NCBI GenBank assembly: GCA_031292015.1
Contig: JARLHY010000069.1
Location: 1 to 39,592 of the forward strand
DNA: 39,592 nt
Reading direction: 5' to 3'
From: Negativicutes bacterium
Lineage (GTDB): Bacteria > Bacillota_C > Negativicutes > Sporomusales_B > JARLHX01
The translations under genes and the position numbers were made by a program. This document shows positions 31,045-39,592 of the stretch, in pieces (within the stretch, counting starts at the first letter, position 1; the number at the start of each line of letters is the position of its first letter). The notes below the pieces were generated by a model that worked only from the letters and a program-made list of their open reading frames with translations, was not told the DNA's origin and did no database searches.

Positions 31045-31511
31045 AGACCGGTATTCGCAGTATGGATGTAAACGATATTGATCCGGTGGTGACGGTGGAA
31101 CAGCAGTCTTTCGCCATCCCCTGGTCCAGGGCGGCCTTCGAGACCGAACTGGCGGAAAACACTCTGGCCCATTATCTTGTGGCCGAAGTGGACGGGGCAG
31201 TGGTCGGATACTGCGGCATGTGGATTATTCTTGATGAGGCGCATCTGACCAATGTCGCCGTGCTGCCCGAATACCGCAGCCAGGGAATCGGCCGCAGCCT
31301 GCTGATCACCTTGATGGAGTACGCCAAGCTGAGGGGCGCCACATGCATGACCCTGGAGGTCAGGAAGTCGAACTACTCCGCCCAGCGGCTTTACCGCCGC
31401 CTGGGCTTTATGCCCCGGGGCCTGCGCCGGCAGTATTATACCGACACCGCCGAAGACGCCGTGATTATGTGGCGGGATGATCTTTGCAGCGAGCCCGGGC
31501 CGGAAGAATAG
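31041..31511 (+). CDS. rimI: Ribosomal protein alanine acetyltransferase RimI
   Basis: 156 residues, GNAT fold. RimI acetylates the N-terminal alanine of ribosomal protein S18 and other proteins. The acetyl-CoA site is VAVLPEYRSQGIGRSLL, and LEVRKSNYSAQRLYRRLGF is the usual C-terminal motif with the catalytic Tyr/Glu area. ATG 31041 overlaps the tsaB stop; GTG 31017 in the same frame has a closer GGAGG but adds residues not usual in the family. The operon order thiL-tsaE-tsaB-rimI-tsaD is conserved in many Firmicutes. Confidence 0.93.
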   Translation: MKTGIRSMDVNDIDPVVTVEQQSFAIPWSRAAFETELAENTLAHYLVAEVDGAVVGYCGMWIILDEAHLTNVAVLPEYRSQGIGRSLLITLMEYAKLRGATCMTLEVRKSNYSAQRLYRRLGFMPRGLRRQYYTDTAEDAVIMWRDDLCSEPGPEE

Positions 31512-31580
31512 TTGGGGCGTGGCGGCTTCATATTGCTGGATGCAGTAATACGTGGAATAAAATGGAATGTTCTGAGCGTA

Positions 31581-31604
31581 AAAAAAATGCCACTGCCGTG
31601 GCAT
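31581..31604 (-). terminator. Terminator-like hairpin on the minus strand before tsaD
   Basis: ATGCCAC (31587-31593) pairs with GTGGCAT (31598-31604) around 4 nt. On the minus strand it is followed by seven T with one preceding T of the stem. No minus-strand gene lies upstream of it, so it would block antisense transcription coming from the tsaD region. The 179-bp gap around it has no ORF. Confidence 0.5.
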
Positions 31605-31690
31605 AAGGGGTGATTGCAATATTACGATATGCTTTTACCGCCGCAAGTGTTACGGCAGGACCCGGCTGAATTTGATAGGAGGTTGTCGTT

Positions 31691-32707
31691 TTGACTTTGG
31701 TTCTCGGTTTGGAGACAAGCTGTGATGAAACTTCTGCGGCGGTGGTGGCTGACGGACGAACGATCCTGTCCAACGTCATTTCCTCCCAGATCGACTTGCA
31801 TCAGAAGTTTGGCGGGGTGGTGCCGGAAATCGCGTCCCGCAAGCATATTGAAAACGTCATTCCTGTCGTTCACCAGGCCCTGGAGGAGGCCGGAACCGGC
31901 CTGAAAGACGTCGACGCCATCGGTGTAACGTTCGGGCCGGGACTGGTCGGAGCGCTGCTGGTGGGGGTCGCTGCAGCCAAGGGGCTGGCTTTCGCCGCCG
32001 GCAAGAAGCTGGTGGCCGTCAATCATCTGGAAGGCCATATCTTCGCCAATTTTCTGGCCGCTAAAGAGCTCGAGCCGCCTTTTGTCGCCCTGGTCGTCTC
32101 CGGAGGACATACTTCCCTGGTGCATATCAAGGATTACAATGAATTTGTTTTGCTGGGCGAGACCAGAGACGACGCCGCAGGCGAGGCCTTCGACAAAATT
32201 GCCAGAGTCATGGGGCTGCCGTATCCCGGCGGCCCTTATATCGACCGGTTGGCTGCGACCGGAGATCCTGCGGCTGTCCACTTTCCCCGGGCGCTGTCCG
32301 GTGACAACTTTGAATTTAGCTTCAGCGGCCTCAAATCAGCGGTGCTGAACTATCTCAACACCGGCCGGCAGAAGGGTCTTGCTGTCGATGACGCCGACGT
32401 GGCCGCCAGCTTTCAGGCCGCTGTAGTCGATGTACTCACAGCCAAAACCGTTCAGGCGGCCCGGTACTGCGGTGTGGATAAAGTGGCGGTATCCGGCGGG
32501 GTAGCCGCCAATTCCTGTCTGCGGGCCGAGCTTGCCGCCGCCTGCACCGCGCAAGGATTGGCGCTGTTCTATCCCCCGCCGGTGCTGTGCACCGACAACG
32601 CCGCGATGATCGCCTGCAGGGCCTACTACCAGTATGGTGCCGGCGATTTCGCGAACCTTCGGCTCAACGCGGTTCCATCTCTAAAATTGGGAAAAATGAA
32701 ACCGTAG
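31691..32707 (+). CDS. tsaD: tRNA t6A threonylcarbamoyltransferase TsaD
   Basis: 338 residues. The catalytic subunit that transfers threonylcarbamoyl from TC-AMP to A37. [15 protein letters not shown] at the N-terminus, the metal-binding HLEGHIFAN (HxxxH), [36 protein letters not shown] and CTDNAAMIA are all typical and complete. The start is TTG 31691 with AGGAGG ~10 nt upstream. Separated from rimI by 179 bp with its own region; it may have a separate promoter. The last bases are followed by a cluster of DnaA-box-like sites. Confidence 0.95.
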   Translation: MTLVLGLETSCDETSAAVVADGRTILSNVISSQIDLHQKFGGVVPEIASRKHIENVIPVVHQALEEAGTGLKDVDAIGVTFGPGLVGALLVGVAAAKGLAFAAGKKLVAVNHLEGHIFANFLAAKELEPPFVALVVSGGHTSLVHIKDYNEFVLLGETRDDAAGEAFDKIARVMGLPYPGGPYIDRLAATGDPAAVHFPRALSGDNFEFSFSGLKSAVLNYLNTGRQKGLAVDDADVAASFQAAVVDVLTAKTVQAARYCGVDKVAVSGGVAANSCLRAELAAACTAQGLALFYPPPVLCTDNAAMIACRAYYQYGAGDFANLRLNAVPSLKLGKMKP

Positions 32708-32815
32708 TGTGGAAAAGAAACCTGCGGACAATTGTGGATAGTGTTAGTTAAAACCCGAAAAAGCGGGTAAATTCGCTTCTTTTCCTGTGGATAACCCTGT
32801 GGACAATGTGGATAA
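32708..32815 (-). promoter_or_regulatory. Cluster of five DnaA-box-like sites, all in one orientation
   Basis: TGTGGATAA, the complement of the DnaA box TTATCCACA, occurs perfectly at 32786-32794 and 32807-32815. TGTGGAAAA at 32708-32716 also fits the relaxed consensus TTWTNCACA. TGTGGATAG (32733-32741) and TGTGGACAA (32798-32806) each have one mismatch. All five read in the same direction within 108 bp and three are spaced 9-12 bp apart. This resembles a DnaA-binding control region or a titration site rather than random occurrence. The downstream gene encodes a radical SAM protein, not a replication gene. dnaA and dnaN are not in the window. Confidence 0.6.
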
Positions 32816-32877
32816 GTCCGGGAATAACGCAAATATTATGTCGCTATCAACATTATTTATAAAGACAGGAGGCGCGT

Positions 32878-34203
32878 ATGTCGGGCCAGGTCGATTACTT
32901 ATTGTACTATTCGGCAGCTACGGCGAATATACTGCCGATAACCTCTGTTTGCAACGTTTCCTGCGTCTTCTGCAGCCATAAACACAATCCGCCTGGAATC
33001 GATATCTACCAGCTGCCGCCGCTATCCAGCCAAAAGCTCCGCGATGTGATCAGCTATCTTGATCCTTCGCAGAAAATTGTGATCGGGGAATCGGTGACAA
33101 AAATTAACGAAGGCGAACCCTTCACCCACCCTGATTTTTTGGCGATACTGGAACTGCTGCGTGACACGTATCCTCACACCCCTATCCAAATCACCACGAA
33201 CGGGACGTTGCTCAGCGATCCGGTGGTCCGCCGGCTGGTGGAACTTGCGCCGCTGGAACTTAATCTGTCTCTCAACAGTGCCAGCATCGATGGCCGCCGT
33301 CGGCTGATGAAGGACAACTTGGCGGAAGCAGCGGTGGAAAGTCCTGCGCTCCTGGCGTCCTACCAGCTGCCCTTTCATGGCAGCGTCGTCGGTCTGCCGC
33401 ATCTGGTGGGTTGGCCCGATATCCGGGAGACTTGCCGCCGGCTTGACCGCTGTGGGGCCCAAACCATCCGCCTGTTCCTGCCTGGGTTTCCGGCCTTTTC
33501 GCCTTTCGCCGACCGTTATTCCGAAACCTCACTGGCCGAGTTTACCGCCGAGGCCGGAAAACTGGCGGACGAACTGGCTACTCCGTTGACTGTCGAGCCA
33601 CAGATGCCGGATGATGTCCTGGCGACCGTCGAAGGGGTGATTGCTTCGTCCCCGGCCGCGCTGGCCGGTCTGAGGCGGGGTGATGTCATTGTCGCGGTGG
33701 ACGGAGTTGCCGTATGCTCGCGGGTCGATGCCTTCCGACGGTTGGCCAGGGAGCTTGAAAGCAGGGTTACCGTATGCAGGGGCGATTCCAGCCTGCAGCT
33801 GCAACTGGTCAGAACAGCGTTTCAGCGACCGGGTGTGGTTATGGCCTATGATATCGATTTTGCGTTGGTGGACAGGGTGGAAAAAACGGCGGCAGACCGA
33901 AAGGCAGCGGCAGCGGCAGTGCTTACCTCGGAGTTTGCTTATCCGCTCTGGCACAATGTGCTGGCCGGCCGGCCGGGGCTGAGCGTTGTTCCTGTCGCCA
34001 GCCGGTTTTTCGGAGGGACAATCAAGGCCGCGGGCCTCCTGACTGTAAGCGATTACCAGGCGGCCATCGACGCCGTCGGAGCCGGCGACAGGTACGGGCT
34101 GGTTATGGTGCCTCAGATATCCTTTGATCCGAAAGGCCGGGACTTGACAGGGAAATCGTATCTGGATCTCCGGGGCGGCGGGGCGGAAATAGCTGTTTTA
34201 TAA
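32878..34203 (+). CDS. Radical SAM protein with internal PDZ domain and DUF512-like C-terminus
   Basis: 441 residues. The N-terminal ~230 residues are a radical SAM domain: CNVSCVFC (CxxxCxxC, Cys25, 29, 32) binds the 4Fe-4S cluster, and the GEPFTHPDF and ITTNGTLL segments are SAM-domain features. Residues ~250-310 are PDZ-like (VEGVIASSPAALAGLRRGDVI and VDGVAV). The C-terminal ~120 residues (VVPVASRFFGGTIKAAGLLT and MVPQISF...YLDLRGG) resemble the DUF512 C-terminal region. In the DUF512 family I know, PDZ comes first and the Fe-S domain follows, so the order here is different. Substrate unknown. AGGAGG precedes ATG 32878. The DnaA-box cluster lies just upstream. Confidence 0.75.
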   Translation: MSGQVDYLLYYSAATANILPITSVCNVSCVFCSHKHNPPGIDIYQLPPLSSQKLRDVISYLDPSQKIVIGESVTKINEGEPFTHPDFLAILELLRDTYPHTPIQITTNGTLLSDPVVRRLVELAPLELNLSLNSASIDGRRRLMKDNLAEAAVESPALLASYQLPFHGSVVGLPHLVGWPDIRETCRRLDRCGAQTIRLFLPGFPAFSPFADRYSETSLAEFTAEAGKLADELATPLTVEPQMPDDVLATVEGVIASSPAALAGLRRGDVIVAVDGVAVCSRVDAFRRLARELESRVTVCRGDSSLQLQLVRTAFQRPGVVMAYDIDFALVDRVEKTAADRKAAAAAVLTSEFAYPLWHNVLAGRPGLSVVPVASRFFGGTIKAAGLLTVSDYQAAIDAVGAGDRYGLVMVPQISFDPKGRDLTGKSYLDLRGGGAEIAVL

Positions 34204-34281
34204 ATTAGGACCTCATCACAAGGATTTTTCTCCTGCGGGGTTGAATACAATGATTCTTATACAGGCTGCTGGAGGAATCCA

Positions 34282-35703
34282 ATGGGGATAGTTGCTGATA
34301 TCTGCCGTAAAACGACGGTGCTTCACCCGGCCCAGATCGAAACTCTGGATTTTAACGCCAATATACTGCAGATGGTGGCTGATCTGGCTCACGCCCAGGT
34401 TACCATTTATGCTCCGGCCCGGGAGGACCGTTTTTTGGTAATTGTCGCTCAGGCTAAGCCCAATACCAGCCTGATCAACTATAAACCACACCTTTTGGGG
34501 ACGACTGTCGACAACGCTGAAGAACCGCTGGTATGGCGGACGATCAGTTCCGGCGAGCACATTTCCGGCCAGCGGGAATGGGGTATGGGGATGGAAGCGC
34601 TGGCGATGCAGACCTTCCCTCTGTACGACGAGGCCGGCGGCATCATCGCTGTTGTCAGTTTTGAATTCAGCATCGAAGACTCTGCCACCGGTGACCACTC
34701 CATCGTTATCGAAACAGCTTATATGCTTCTTACTTCACCTCGAAGCGGTTCGGCGGAGACCATGTACCGGCCGCTCACCACCCGCGACGGCATCATCATT
34801 GTCGACGAGCGCGGCCAAATCGTGTTCGCCAATGCTGCCGCCAGCAGTATCTATAAAATCTTCGGCCTTGGGCGGATCGTCGGACGCCGGATTTACGAGC
34901 GTCAGGTGAATATCCGGCTGGCCCAGAAGGCGGCCAATACCCGGCAACCGCAGGAGTCGGAGCTGGAAGTGGGCAATATCGTGCTGGCCCAGCGGGCGAT
35001 ACCCGTCGTCCGGGGTAATCAGACCCTTCGCACCATCGTTATTGTCGCCGATATCACCGAAATCAAGAAGAAAGAAAAAGAGTTGCTGATCAAATCGGCA
35101 GTCATCCAGGAAATTCATCACCGGGTAAAAAACAACCTTCAAACCATCGCCAGCCTGCTGAGACTGCAGGCTCGCCGCACCAAGTCCGATGAAGTGAAAG
35201 CCGCTCTGCGCGAAAGCGTCAACAGAATCCTCAGCATCTCGGTGGTTCACGAATTTCTGTCCCAGCAGGACGCCGAATTTATCGACGTGGCGGAGGTGGC
35301 CAAGAATATTTTGGATCTGGTGATTCAGAATATGCTTGAACCGGATTTTAATATCCAGACGGTTTTCAACGGGCAGAAGATGGTGTTGCCTTCCGACGCG
35401 GCGATAAGCCTGGCGCTGGCCATCAATGAACTCATTCAAAATTCCATAGAACATGGATTTGTCGGCAGGCGGGACGGGGTGATCGGTGTCGACATGACCA
35501 CGCTGAAGGATACCTATCAGATCGAAATATGGGACGACGGCATCGGTTTGCCGCCGGATTTCAGCGAAAAGGGATTAAATAGTCTTGGTTTACAGATTAT
35601 AAGGACGCTGATCGAACATGACCTGGGGGGACAATTCCGGCTGTTTTCCGAGGGCGGCACCCACGCCCGCATCGCCATTCCCCGTAGTAAGGAGGAGGGA
35701 TAG
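34282..35703 (+). CDS. HisKA_2 sensor histidine kinase (GAF-like, PAS)
   Basis: 473 residues, no transmembrane segment. Residues ~1-150 form a GAF-like sensor domain (HK_N type), ~165-260 a PAS domain (GIIIVDERGQIVFANAAASSIY), then the HisKA_2 phosphoacceptor EIHHRVKNNLQTIASLLRLQAR with the accepting histidine at 279 or 280, and a HATPase_c domain with the N-box INELIQNSIEHGF and G-box DDGIGLP. This kinase type, with an ANTAR regulator as partner, is found in PdtaS/PdtaR and EutW/EutV systems. The ANTAR gene follows 2 bp after the stop. GGAGG lies near ATG 34282. The signal is unknown; the GAF-PAS sensor suggests a cytosolic small molecule. Confidence 0.9.
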   Translation: MGIVADICRKTTVLHPAQIETLDFNANILQMVADLAHAQVTIYAPAREDRFLVIVAQAKPNTSLINYKPHLLGTTVDNAEEPLVWRTISSGEHISGQREWGMGMEALAMQTFPLYDEAGGIIAVVSFEFSIEDSATGDHSIVIETAYMLLTSPRSGSAETMYRPLTTRDGIIIVDERGQIVFANAAASSIYKIFGLGRIVGRRIYERQVNIRLAQKAANTRQPQESELEVGNIVLAQRAIPVVRGNQTLRTIVIVADITEIKKKEKELLIKSAVIQEIHHRVKNNLQTIASLLRLQARRTKSDEVKAALRESVNRILSISVVHEFLSQQDAEFIDVAEVAKNILDLVIQNMLEPDFNIQTVFNGQKMVLPSDAAISLALAINELIQNSIEHGFVGRRDGVIGVDMTTLKDTYQIEIWDDGIGLPPDFSEKGLNSLGLQIIRTLIEHDLGGQFRLFSEGGTHARIAIPRSKEEG

Positions 35704-35705
35704 TC

Positions 35706-36287
35706 ATGCAAGCACTGCGAATCGTCATCGCTGACAACGAATCAATCATCCGCATGGACCTGAAAGAGCTGCTGGAAGAAGCCGGACACACCATCGTGGG
35801 AGAAGCCGCCGACGGAGTAAAGGCCATCGAACTGGCCAGACGGCACAAACCCGATCTGGTGATCATGGATATCAAGATGCCGGAAATGGACGGCATCACC
35901 GCCGCCAAGATCATTTCCACCGAAAAGGTGGCGCCGGTCCTCCTGCTGACTGCGTTCAGCCAGAAGGAGATTGTCGAAAAGGCCAAAGATTCCGGTGTGC
36001 TCGCCTACCTGGTCAAACCGGTCAAGGAGGCCAACCTCTTCCCTGCTATCGAAATCGCCCTGTCGCGGTTTCAGGAGTTTGCCGAACTGGAGCGCGAACT
36101 GGAAGAAGTGAAAAATTCGCTGGAAACCCGGAAAATTCTCGACCGGGCCAAAGGCATTCTTATGGACGCCTATAACCTGAGCGAAAATGAAGCCTATCGG
36201 CGGATTCAGCAGTACAGCATGTCCAAACGCAAGTCGATCCGTGAAGTTGCTGAAGCGATCGTCGAAGCGGCTGTCAAGAAAAAATAG
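35706..36287 (+). CDS. ANTAR-domain response regulator
   Basis: 193 residues. Receiver domain residues 1-120 with the phosphoacceptor Asp55 (LVIMDIKMPEMDG), acidic pocket residues Asp10/Glu12, Thr82 (LLTAFS) and Lys104 (YLVKPVKE). A coiled segment (ELERELEEVKNSLETRK) leads to an ANTAR domain, residues ~130-190 (LDRAKGILMDAYNLSENEAYRRIQQYSMSKRKSIREVAEAIV). ANTAR domains bind paired stem-loops in mRNA leaders and prevent termination. The partner kinase is 2 bp upstream, so this is a two-component RNA-binding antiterminator. No paired hexaloop target was identified in the window. Confidence 0.93.
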   Translation: MQALRIVIADNESIIRMDLKELLEEAGHTIVGEAADGVKAIELARRHKPDLVIMDIKMPEMDGITAAKIISTEKVAPVLLLTAFSQKEIVEKAKDSGVLAYLVKPVKEANLFPAIEIALSRFQEFAELERELEEVKNSLETRKILDRAKGILMDAYNLSENEAYRRIQQYSMSKRKSIREVAEAIVEAAVKKK

Positions 36288-36310
36288 CCGATTCAAAGGA
36301 GATGGCTCCT

Positions 36311-36802
36311 ATGGCTCTGCGCCGTTACCAACGCTATCCCGTCAGCGGGAAAAATTCACTTCGCTTTTGGCCTGAGGCCGTCAGTCCGCTGCGCGTTATC
36401 TGGAATTTTTCCATCATATCTCTCGGCCGGATCTGCCCGTCCTTTACTGTCAAAGATTTTTTGTACCGGCTGCTTGGCGTAAAAATAGGCAAAGACGCCT
36501 CGGTTGGTCTTATGGTTATGCTGGATATCTTTTTCCCTGAGGAAATTGAGATCGGTGATAATGTAATCATCGGCTACAACACTACTCTGCTGGGCCATGA
36601 GTTTCTGCGGGATGAATGGCGCAAAGGCAAGGTCATCATCGAAAAAGACGTGGTGATCGGCGCCAACTGTACTCTGCTGCCGGGGATTGTTGTCGGGGAA
36701 GGTGCGGTGGTGTCGGCCATGTCGCTGGTGAACCGCGATGTTCCGCCCCGTTCTTTTTACGGCGGGGTGCCGGTCCGGGATTTGGGGGCGAGACAGGGAT
36801 GA
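36311..36802 (+). CDS. Hexapeptide-repeat acyltransferase
   Basis: 163 residues from ATG 36311, for which AAAGGAG lies 9 nt upstream; ATG 36302 touches that site. The C-terminal two thirds form a left-handed beta-helix with hexapeptide turns (VKIGKDASVGLMVML, EIGDNVIIGYNTTLLGHE, VIIEKDVVIGANCTLLPGIVVGEGAVVSAMSLVNRDVPPRSFYGGVPVR). Catalytic histidine probably in LLGHEF. This is the CysE/LacA/NodL-type transferase family that acetylates sugars or other small molecules with acyl-CoA; substrate unknown. It overlaps the DUF1405 gene by 4 bp (ATGA), so coupled translation is likely. Confidence 0.85.
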   Translation: MALRRYQRYPVSGKNSLRFWPEAVSPLRVIWNFSIISLGRICPSFTVKDFLYRLLGVKIGKDASVGLMVMLDIFFPEEIEIGDNVIIGYNTTLLGHEFLRDEWRKGKVIIEKDVVIGANCTLLPGIVVGEGAVVSAMSLVNRDVPPRSFYGGVPVRDLGARQG

Positions 36803-37386
36803 ACGTGTTTTTCGCTCGCTGGTTCCTGGCCGCTCTGGTTTTCGTCAACGCCGTCGGCACCGTCTGGGGAGTTCTGTGGTACTGGGAACAGCTGAAGGAA
36901 ACGCCCTGGTATTTCCTGCCTGTCGTTCCCGACTCGCCGTTGCACGCGATGCTGTTCGGCATCTTTATTTTTTGGCTGCTGCAGGGGCAGCGCTGCCAAG
37001 AGCCCTGGCGCCGGTTCATCGCCTGGGCCGGTGTGCTGGGCGGTATCAAATACGGACTCTGGACCACGGTGATTCTCAGTCAGTACCTGCTTATGCCGGG
37101 AACCCATTCCACGCCGGAGGACTGGATGCTGTACGCCAGCCACGGCGGCATGGCCCTGCAGGGGCTTGTGTACATGAACAAGCTGCCGAAAAGCGCCATG
37201 GCGGCCGCGACGGTAATTTTATGGCTGGCTTTGAACGACTTTTGCGACTATGTTTTTATGACCCATCCCCGGCTGCCGCTGCCGGACCAGGTGGCGGTGG
37301 CGGGCTGGACAGGCATTATACTGACCGTTTCGGTGGCCCTCCTGGCCGCCGGACTGCTTAGACGGTGGCGACACAGGGCGGGATGA
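36799..37386 (+). CDS. DUF1405 (YpjA-like) membrane protein
   Basis: 195 residues with five or six hydrophobic helices. WYWEQLKETPWYFLPVVPDSPLHAMLFG near residue 30 and YGLWTTVILSQYLL are the diagnostic DUF1405/YpjA segments. The family is widespread in spore-forming Firmicutes; function unknown. The start ATG 36799 overlaps the acyltransferase stop. The C-terminus has an Arg-rich cytoplasmic end (RRWRHRAG). The gene is followed by a strong hairpin at 37436-37462 and then the groESL promoter. Confidence 0.85.
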   Translation: MNVFFARWFLAALVFVNAVGTVWGVLWYWEQLKETPWYFLPVVPDSPLHAMLFGIFIFWLLQGQRCQEPWRRFIAWAGVLGGIKYGLWTTVILSQYLLMPGTHSTPEDWMLYASHGGMALQGLVYMNKLPKSAMAAATVILWLALNDFCDYVFMTHPRLPLPDQVAVAGWTGIILTVSVALLAAGLLRRWRHRAG

Positions 37387-37435
37387 GATCCTGCCTTTTC
37401 TTATTGAAAGAGCTATTCCCCCAGCGGGTGTAAAA

Positions 37436-37462
37436 GCGGCCGCCCGTCTGACCGGGCGCCGC
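37436..37462. terminator. GC-rich hairpin after the DUF1405 gene
   Basis: GCGG-C-CGCCCG (37436-37446) pairs with CGGGCG-CCGC (37453-37462) with one bulged C and a 6-nt loop. The T-run is poor (GATAGTTT), so termination is plausible but not certain. The rest of the 320-bp gap upstream of groES holds a second, weaker TACCGC/GCGGTA inverted repeat. Confidence 0.4.
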
Positions 37463-37593
37463 GATAGTTTACCGCCGGCCGATGATTTCGGTATAAAACA
37501 GCGGTAAGAAGTAAAAAATACCAGGAATACGGCAAGAAATATGGCAATCGTGAAAAAAATTATAAAAAAGACCGATTTTTACGGGGGAAGCTC

Positions 37594-37622
37594 TTGATTT
37601 TTGGGCGCGAATTATATATCAT
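37594..37622 (+). promoter_or_regulatory. groESL promoter
   Basis: TTGATT (37594-37599), a 17-nt spacer and TATCAT (37617-37622). CIRCE follows immediately, as in other Firmicute groESL promoters. Confidence 0.7.
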
Positions 37623-37633
37623 AATTTATGGAA

Positions 37634-37660
37634 TTAGCACTCGTCATTAGTGAGTGCTAA
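37634..37660. promoter_or_regulatory. CIRCE operator (HrcA binding site)
   Basis: TTAGCACTC (37634-37642), nine bases, GAGTGCTAA (37652-37660): a perfect match to CIRCE. The HrcA repressor binds it, and heat or protein misfolding lifts repression. hrcA itself is not in the window. Confidence 0.98.
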
Positions 37661-37706
37661 CAATAAAATAACTACATAGGCCAAGGATAAAAGGAGGTTA
37701 TTGTAA

Positions 37707-37991
37707 ATGATCAAGCCGTTAGGCGACAGGGTAGTCATCAAACCCCTGGAGAGAGAAGAGAAAACCAAGAGTGGCATCGTCCTGCCGGACACTGCCAAGG
37801 AAAAACCCCAAGAGGGCAAAATCGTTGCCGTGGGCACCGGTAAAGTGCTGGACAACGGTCAGCGGATAGCGCTGGATGTCAAGGAAGGCGACAAGGTTAT
37901 TTTCTCCAAATACGCCGGTACCGAAGTAAAAATTGATGGTCAGGACTATCTTATCCTCAGCGAACGGGACGTCCTGGCGATCGTACAATAA
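37707..37991 (+). CDS. groES: Co-chaperonin GroES
   Basis: 94 residues, complete. [42 protein letters not shown] (the mobile loop that contacts GroEL), [21 protein letters not shown] and [12 protein letters not shown] cover the whole co-chaperonin. A heptameric lid for the GroEL folding chamber. AAAGGAGG precedes ATG 37707. Under CIRCE control, 17 bp before groEL. Confidence 0.98.
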   Translation: MIKPLGDRVVIKPLEREEKTKSGIVLPDTAKEKPQEGKIVAVGTGKVLDNGQRIALDVKEGDKVIFSKYAGTEVKIDGQDYLILSERDVLAIVQ

Positions 37992-38008
37992 AAGAGGGGG
38001 AAGCATAA

Positions 38009-39592
<1,584 letters not shown>

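Noticed and set aside
31587..31604. GCCACTG resembling the cobalamin riboswitch box
   Set aside because: The bases are part of a simple terminator hairpin and no other conserved riboswitch element surrounds them.

Overview
The window (39.6 kb, moderately GC-rich) reads as chromosome of an endospore-forming Firmicute, most likely a Negativicute of the Sporomusaceae type. This is an inference from gene content. Spore genes are present: a spore photoproduct lyase, a GerMN lipoprotein, a CBO0543-type membrane protein and a protein with GerD-like repeats. The gene orders alr / thiL-tsaE-tsaB-rimI-tsaD, acpS-nnrD-mazEF and CIRCE-groES-groEL are typical Firmicute arrangements. Most start codons have strong GGAGG-type ribosome sites, and GTG or TTG starts are common. 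No rRNA, tRNA, CRISPR array, prophage or intact insertion sequence was seen.

Layout. 1-1.8 kb: end of a nitroreductase gene, a SnoaL-like protein and a HEAT-repeat DNA alkylation repair protein (+). 1.8-4.5 kb (-): a CBO0543 membrane protein with a frameshifted N-terminus, then the two-gene YcgQ/YcgR permease system with His-rich metal-binding-like segments. 4.8-6.3 kb: an AEC transporter and a stand-alone HndB-like ferredoxin. 6.4-8.4 kb: an island of short elements, namely a candidate small RNA (-), four very small proteins (26-61 aa, -), a 77-aa acidic protein (+) and a roughly 182-nt candidate structured RNA (+). 8.4-11.3 kb: a long operator-rich leader, an ACS-family MFS transporter and an aldo/keto reductase. 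11.4-19.2 kb: a repeat membrane protein, rhomboid protease, splB, a FapA-like protein with four N-terminal repeats, nitroreductase, an HD-GYP protein and a YckD-like secreted protein. 19.3-25.2 kb (+): acpS-nnrD, mazEF, a ComEC-like lipoprotein with DUF3006, an amidase and a GerMN lipoprotein. 25.3-28.7 kb: acyl-CoA dehydrogenase (+), AIM24-family protein (-) and alanine racemase (-). 28.8-32.7 kb (+): thiL and the tRNA t6A genes tsaE, tsaB and tsaD with rimI. 32.7-37.4 kb (+): a DnaA-box cluster, a radical SAM/PDZ protein, a HisKA_2 kinase with an ANTAR regulator, a hexapeptide acyltransferase and a DUF1405 protein. 37.6 kb to the end: groES and nearly all of groEL under CIRCE control.

How the genes work together. 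TsaB, TsaD and TsaE belong to one tRNA-modification pathway. The kinase/ANTAR pair is a two-component system whose output probably acts on nascent RNA. The amidase, GerMN lipoprotein and alanine racemase concern the cell wall or spore. The HD-GYP protein points to cyclic-di-GMP signalling.

Best candidate for something undescribed: the + strand element at 6843-7024. Nested helices, three G-U pairs that work on only one strand and a GNRA-capped hairpin indicate a free-standing structured RNA. Also notable are a DnaA-box cluster (32708-32815) far from any visible replication gene, a spore photoproduct lyase whose usual hydrogen-donor cysteine is alanine, and a radical SAM-PDZ-DUF512-like architecture.
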